Of a DNA stretch of 15,640 bases, positions 13,297 through 15,640 are shown in pieces. Numbering within the stretch: position 1 is the first letter of the stretch; the number at the start of each line of letters is the position of its first letter. Under the pieces are notes generated by a model. The model searched no databases. It saw nothing but the letters and a program-made list of their open reading frames with translations, and was not told where the DNA came from. The stretch covers positions 1 to 15,640 of the forward strand of contig CAAGLK010000001.1 of NCBI GenBank assembly GCA_900770765.1, given 5' to 3'. This stretch comes from Helicobacteraceae bacterium (GTDB lineage Bacteria; Campylobacterota; Campylobacteria; Campylobacterales; Helicobacteraceae). The position numbers and the translations under genes were made by a program.

Positions 13297-13995
13297 TTAG
13301 CCACAATATGCCGCTTCAAAAACCCTTTTGCTAGGCCACTCTAATGCAGAAAGTCTAGCATTTTCCTTTTTAGCATAATACACACAACCTGTGTCAATTG
13401 CCGCAAAATTATCCATTATTAAAACATTTTCTTGCACATCGTGCCCAAATACATTAAAGATTCCATAATATTTTGCCGCTTCTTTATAAATATTGTATTT
13501 TCTTAAGCGATTCCAAGTAATTTCATCTGCTCTTTCATTACGCTCTCTATATAAAGGTAAGCCAAAGCCGTGAGTTATGAAAAGTTTTAAGCCATTTTCA
13601 TCTAAATAATCTATTTCTAAAAATTTAGGTAGCGTTAAAAGATAATCTAAATGCTCGTGGATTTTTTGATAGCCACCATTGTTTTGATAGCTTTGCATAG
13701 TTTCATGCCCACCATTGCAAATCCACACACTCGCCGAGCGCATAGGGTTTGAGGGAAGTGCGTGGTAATACTCTAGCATTAATTCTTCGTGATTTCCTAA
13801 AATACAAGCATAATTGTTTTTGATAACTAAATCAATTACTTCGCAGCTTTCCTTACCTCTATCTATTAAATCGCCTACAAAAATAATTTGAGAATCCCAT
13901 TTTTGCGGTAATTTTTCAATTAAAGCACAAAGCGTTTTATAACAACCATGCACATCGCCTATGATGTATAAAGGCTGTGTTTTATCAAATTGCAT
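13297..13995 (-). CDS. PPP-type metallophosphoesterase (Ser/Thr phosphatase or ApaH-like)
   Basis: 232 aa from the ATG at 13995. The longer frame would begin with TTG at 14007 inside the pitA end, and the phosphatase motif begins only 12 residues after the ATG, as in relatives. Metal-binding motifs are complete: GDVHGC (13-18), GDLIDRG (41-47) and GNHEE (67-71), with later His residues in ITHGF and FGHDV and a closing AIDTGC. These define the PPP family, which includes bacterial Ser/Thr protein phosphatases and ApaH/PrpE nucleotide hydrolases; substrate is not deducible. It is probably cytoplasmic, as there is no signal or membrane segment. The start is 1 base after the pitA stop (TAAAATG), so it is likely co-expressed with phosphate uptake, though a functional tie is inference only. 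Confidence 0.9.
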   Translation of the reverse strand: MQFDKTQPLYIIGDVHGCYKTLCALIEKLPQKWDSQIIFVGDLIDRGKESCEVIDLVIKNNYACILGNHEELMLEYYHALPSNPMRSASVWICNGGHETMQSYQNNGGYQKIHEHLDYLLTLPKFLEIDYLDENGLKLFITHGFGLPLYRERNERADEITWNRLRKYNIYKEAAKYYGIFNVFGHDVQENVLIMDNFAAIDTGCVYYAKKENARLSALEWPSKRVFEAAYCG

Positions 13996-13996
13996 T

Positions 13997-15592
13997 TTAT
14001 AGCCCAATAGCAGTTAAAACAAAATAGCAAGCTCCGCCAAATAACGCAGAAACAGGCACCGTAATTAACCACGCAGCGACAATTTTATTAATAGCAGAGC
14101 GTTTAACCAGCTCTTCTTGATATACTTTTTTTAGCTGTTTTTGTTCTTTTTTCTTAAGTAGTGGGGTGTTGCTACTTTTTAGCTCTTTTGCCTCTTTTTT
14201 TGCTTTTTTTCTATCAATGCTTTTTAAAATTGCAGCTTTTTTACGCATAGAAGCACGACGGAATTTATTTAAAAATTCTTTAACAATTTCGCTATCTTCG
14301 CCTTTGTAGGATTCTAATATTTTAAGCTCCATTTCTTTATAACGCTTTTTTAAATATTCTCTTAAGAATCCTACGCCAAAAACTGCCCCAACTGCGATGT
14401 GTGTAGAACTTACAGGCATTCCAAGCTCACTTGCAATAAGCACCGTTAATGCCGCACTCATAGCTATACAAAAAGCCCGAATCTGGTCAAGCTCTGTAAT
14501 TTCACTTCCTACCGTTTTAATAAGTTTTGGTCCATATAATGCTAAACCAATTGAGATTCCAATCCCACCAATAAGCATAATCCAAAATGGCACACTTGCC
14601 TTTTTACCAAGCTCAAAGCCCTCTTTTAGCGCATCATTAATAGCCGCTAGTGGTCCAATTGCATTTGCGACATCATTTGCTCCATGCGCAAAGCTAAGTA
14701 GTGCGGCTGCAAAAATAAGTGGAATCGTAAATAATTTATTAATATCCTCTTTTTTATTATCCATTTTTTCTAAGGCTTGATTAATTAAAGGCTTTACTGC
14801 AAAAAATACAGCCGCCGCAATTAACACACTTAAGGAAAAGGCAAAAACAGGCTCAAAAGTTATAATTTTTTTTAATCCCTTGCTTATTAAATAAAGGCTA
14901 AAAGCCCACGACATAAATGCGATTAAATAAGGCACGACACGACTAGCCGCCGCCTTTTTATCTTGTTTATAAGTAACTGCATTTTTTATAAAATACAATA
15001 AAACTGCCGCGATAATTCCGCCACTAATTGGCGATATAACCCAGCTTACTACAATTTTACCCAACGCACTCCAATTTGCCACGCCAAAGCCGCCAGCGGC
15101 GATTCCAGCGCCTAGGATTCCACCTACTACTGAATGTGTTGTAGAAACAGGTGCGCCAACAGCGGTCGCTAAATGTAGCCAAAGAGCGCCAGAAACAAGT
15201 GCGGCTAACATTAAAGTAATAAATGTATTAATATTCCCTATAGATTCCATAGAAATAATGCCAGAGCGCACGGTATCTACAACTTGCCCACCAGCGATTA
15301 GGGCTCCAGATGCTTCGCAAATTGCCGCAATTATAATTGCAGTTGTAAGCGTCATAGCTTTAGACCCAACGGCTGGTCCTACATTATTTGCAACATCATT
15401 TGCACCGATATTTAAAGCCATATAGCCGCCTACAATTGCCGCAAAGCCTAAAAGAAGCGGCTTAGTAACCCCATCGCTAACCCACATTATAGTCCCAATA
15501 ATTGTTAAGACAAAAAGAATAATAACGCCGATTTTTCTTAAATCGTCTTTATTTATCTTAAAGCCATATTCTTGCTGTAAATAACTTTTCAT
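13997..15592 (-). CDS. pitA: PiT family inorganic phosphate transporter
   Basis: Inner-membrane, ion-coupled low-affinity phosphate permease. 531 aa with about 11 hydrophobic helices. The two inverted family signatures are present: GANDVANNVGP (from residue 63) and GANDVANAIGP (from residue 304), together with PVSTTHSVVGGILGAG and the matching PVSSTHIAVGAVFGVG. Between this second block and the last helices lies a long, very basic cytoplasmic loop (~412-500, many Lys). ATG at 15592 has a strong SD, AGGAGG, a few bases upstream. The upstream promoter is not visible because the contig ends about 30 bases away in adapter sequence. It ends 1 base before the phosphatase gene start. Confidence 0.95.
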   Translation of the reverse strand: MKSYLQQEYGFKINKDDLRKIGVIILFVLTIIGTIMWVSDGVTKPLLLGFAAIVGGYMALNIGANDVANNVGPAVGSKAMTLTTAIIIAAICEASGALIAGGQVVDTVRSGIISMESIGNINTFITLMLAALVSGALWLHLATAVGAPVSTTHSVVGGILGAGIAAGGFGVANWSALGKIVVSWVISPISGGIIAAVLLYFIKNAVTYKQDKKAAASRVVPYLIAFMSWAFSLYLISKGLKKIITFEPVFAFSLSVLIAAAVFFAVKPLINQALEKMDNKKEDINKLFTIPLIFAAALLSFAHGANDVANAIGPLAAINDALKEGFELGKKASVPFWIMLIGGIGISIGLALYGPKLIKTVGSEITELDQIRAFCIAMSAALTVLIASELGMPVSSTHIAVGAVFGVGFLREYLKKRYKEMELKILESYKGEDSEIVKEFLNKFRRASMRKKAAILKSIDRKKAKKEAKELKSSNTPLLKKKEQKQLKKVYQEELVKRSAINKIVAAWLITVPVSALFGGACYFVLTAIGL

Positions 15593-15622
15593 CGCACTTC
15601 CTCCTTATAGTATTGATAAAAA

Positions 15623-15640
15623 AGATCGGAAGAGCGTCGT
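15623..15640 (+). other. Illumina adapter read-through at contig end (not genomic)
   Basis: AGATCGGAAGAGCGTCGT is the start of the Illumina TruSeq universal adapter as read through from a short insert. The 18 bases match exactly and end at the window edge. True sequence therefore stops at about 15622; the A at 15623 could be genomic or from the A-tail. Confidence 0.95.

Noticed and set aside
14397..14780. 127-codon plus-strand ORF opposite pitA
   Set aside because: It is a shadow of the pitA membrane helices on the other strand, with no RBS and biased composition; the same applies to the other antisense frames inside gltA, DAHP synthase, serS and DUF2400 genes.

Overview
The window looks like chromosomal DNA of a low-GC member of the Campylobacterota, most likely a Helicobacter (perhaps an enterohepatic species). 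Supporting signs are the class II DAHP synthase, the compact ExbB/ExbD/TonB set, the serS-pflB gene pair known from Campylobacter and Helicobacter, and extended -10 promoters without a clear -35. The 5' end cuts a gene. The 3' end is a contig end carrying Illumina adapter sequence (15623-15640).

Layout. 2-1087 is the 3' part of a type I restriction-modification specificity gene (hsdS). 1088-1404 looks like a long spacer but holds what I read as a compact type I toxin-antitoxin candidate: an ~80-nt sRNA with its own extended -10 promoter, 5' hairpin and strong terminator, followed by a 28-codon hydrophobic peptide gene with a good ribosome binding site and a 3' hairpin whose loop is complementary to the sRNA's hairpin loop. 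1405-6820 is a plus-strand run: lolA (lipoprotein chaperone), gltA (citrate synthase), a class II DAHP synthase, an unrecognised lipoprotein and a MATE transporter. A small two-helix membrane protein gene lies on the minus strand at 6817-7026, with its stop codon overlapping that of the MATE gene. 7129-11556 is a tight cluster: serS, pflB (flagellar stator scaffold) and a TIGR02757/DUF2400 gene.

11557-11774 is an AT-rich regulatory spacer with a good Fur-box match over the promoter of the overlapping exbB-exbD-tonB operon, which energises outer-membrane uptake. Convergent to it on the minus strand are a PPP-type metallophosphatase gene and, immediately upstream of that, a PiT phosphate transporter gene (pitA) that ends 1 base before the phosphatase start. 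The spacer between tonB and the phosphatase holds an inverted repeat built from the word GGAATC, which is conspicuously frequent throughout the window.

Functionally most of the window is core metabolism and envelope biology. The accessory part is the left edge (hsdS plus the small RNA/peptide locus). Several starts differ from the longest reading frame because an internal ATG has the better Shine-Dalgarno: lolA at 1405, serS at 7129, exbD at 12196, the small membrane protein at 7026 and the phosphatase at 13995.
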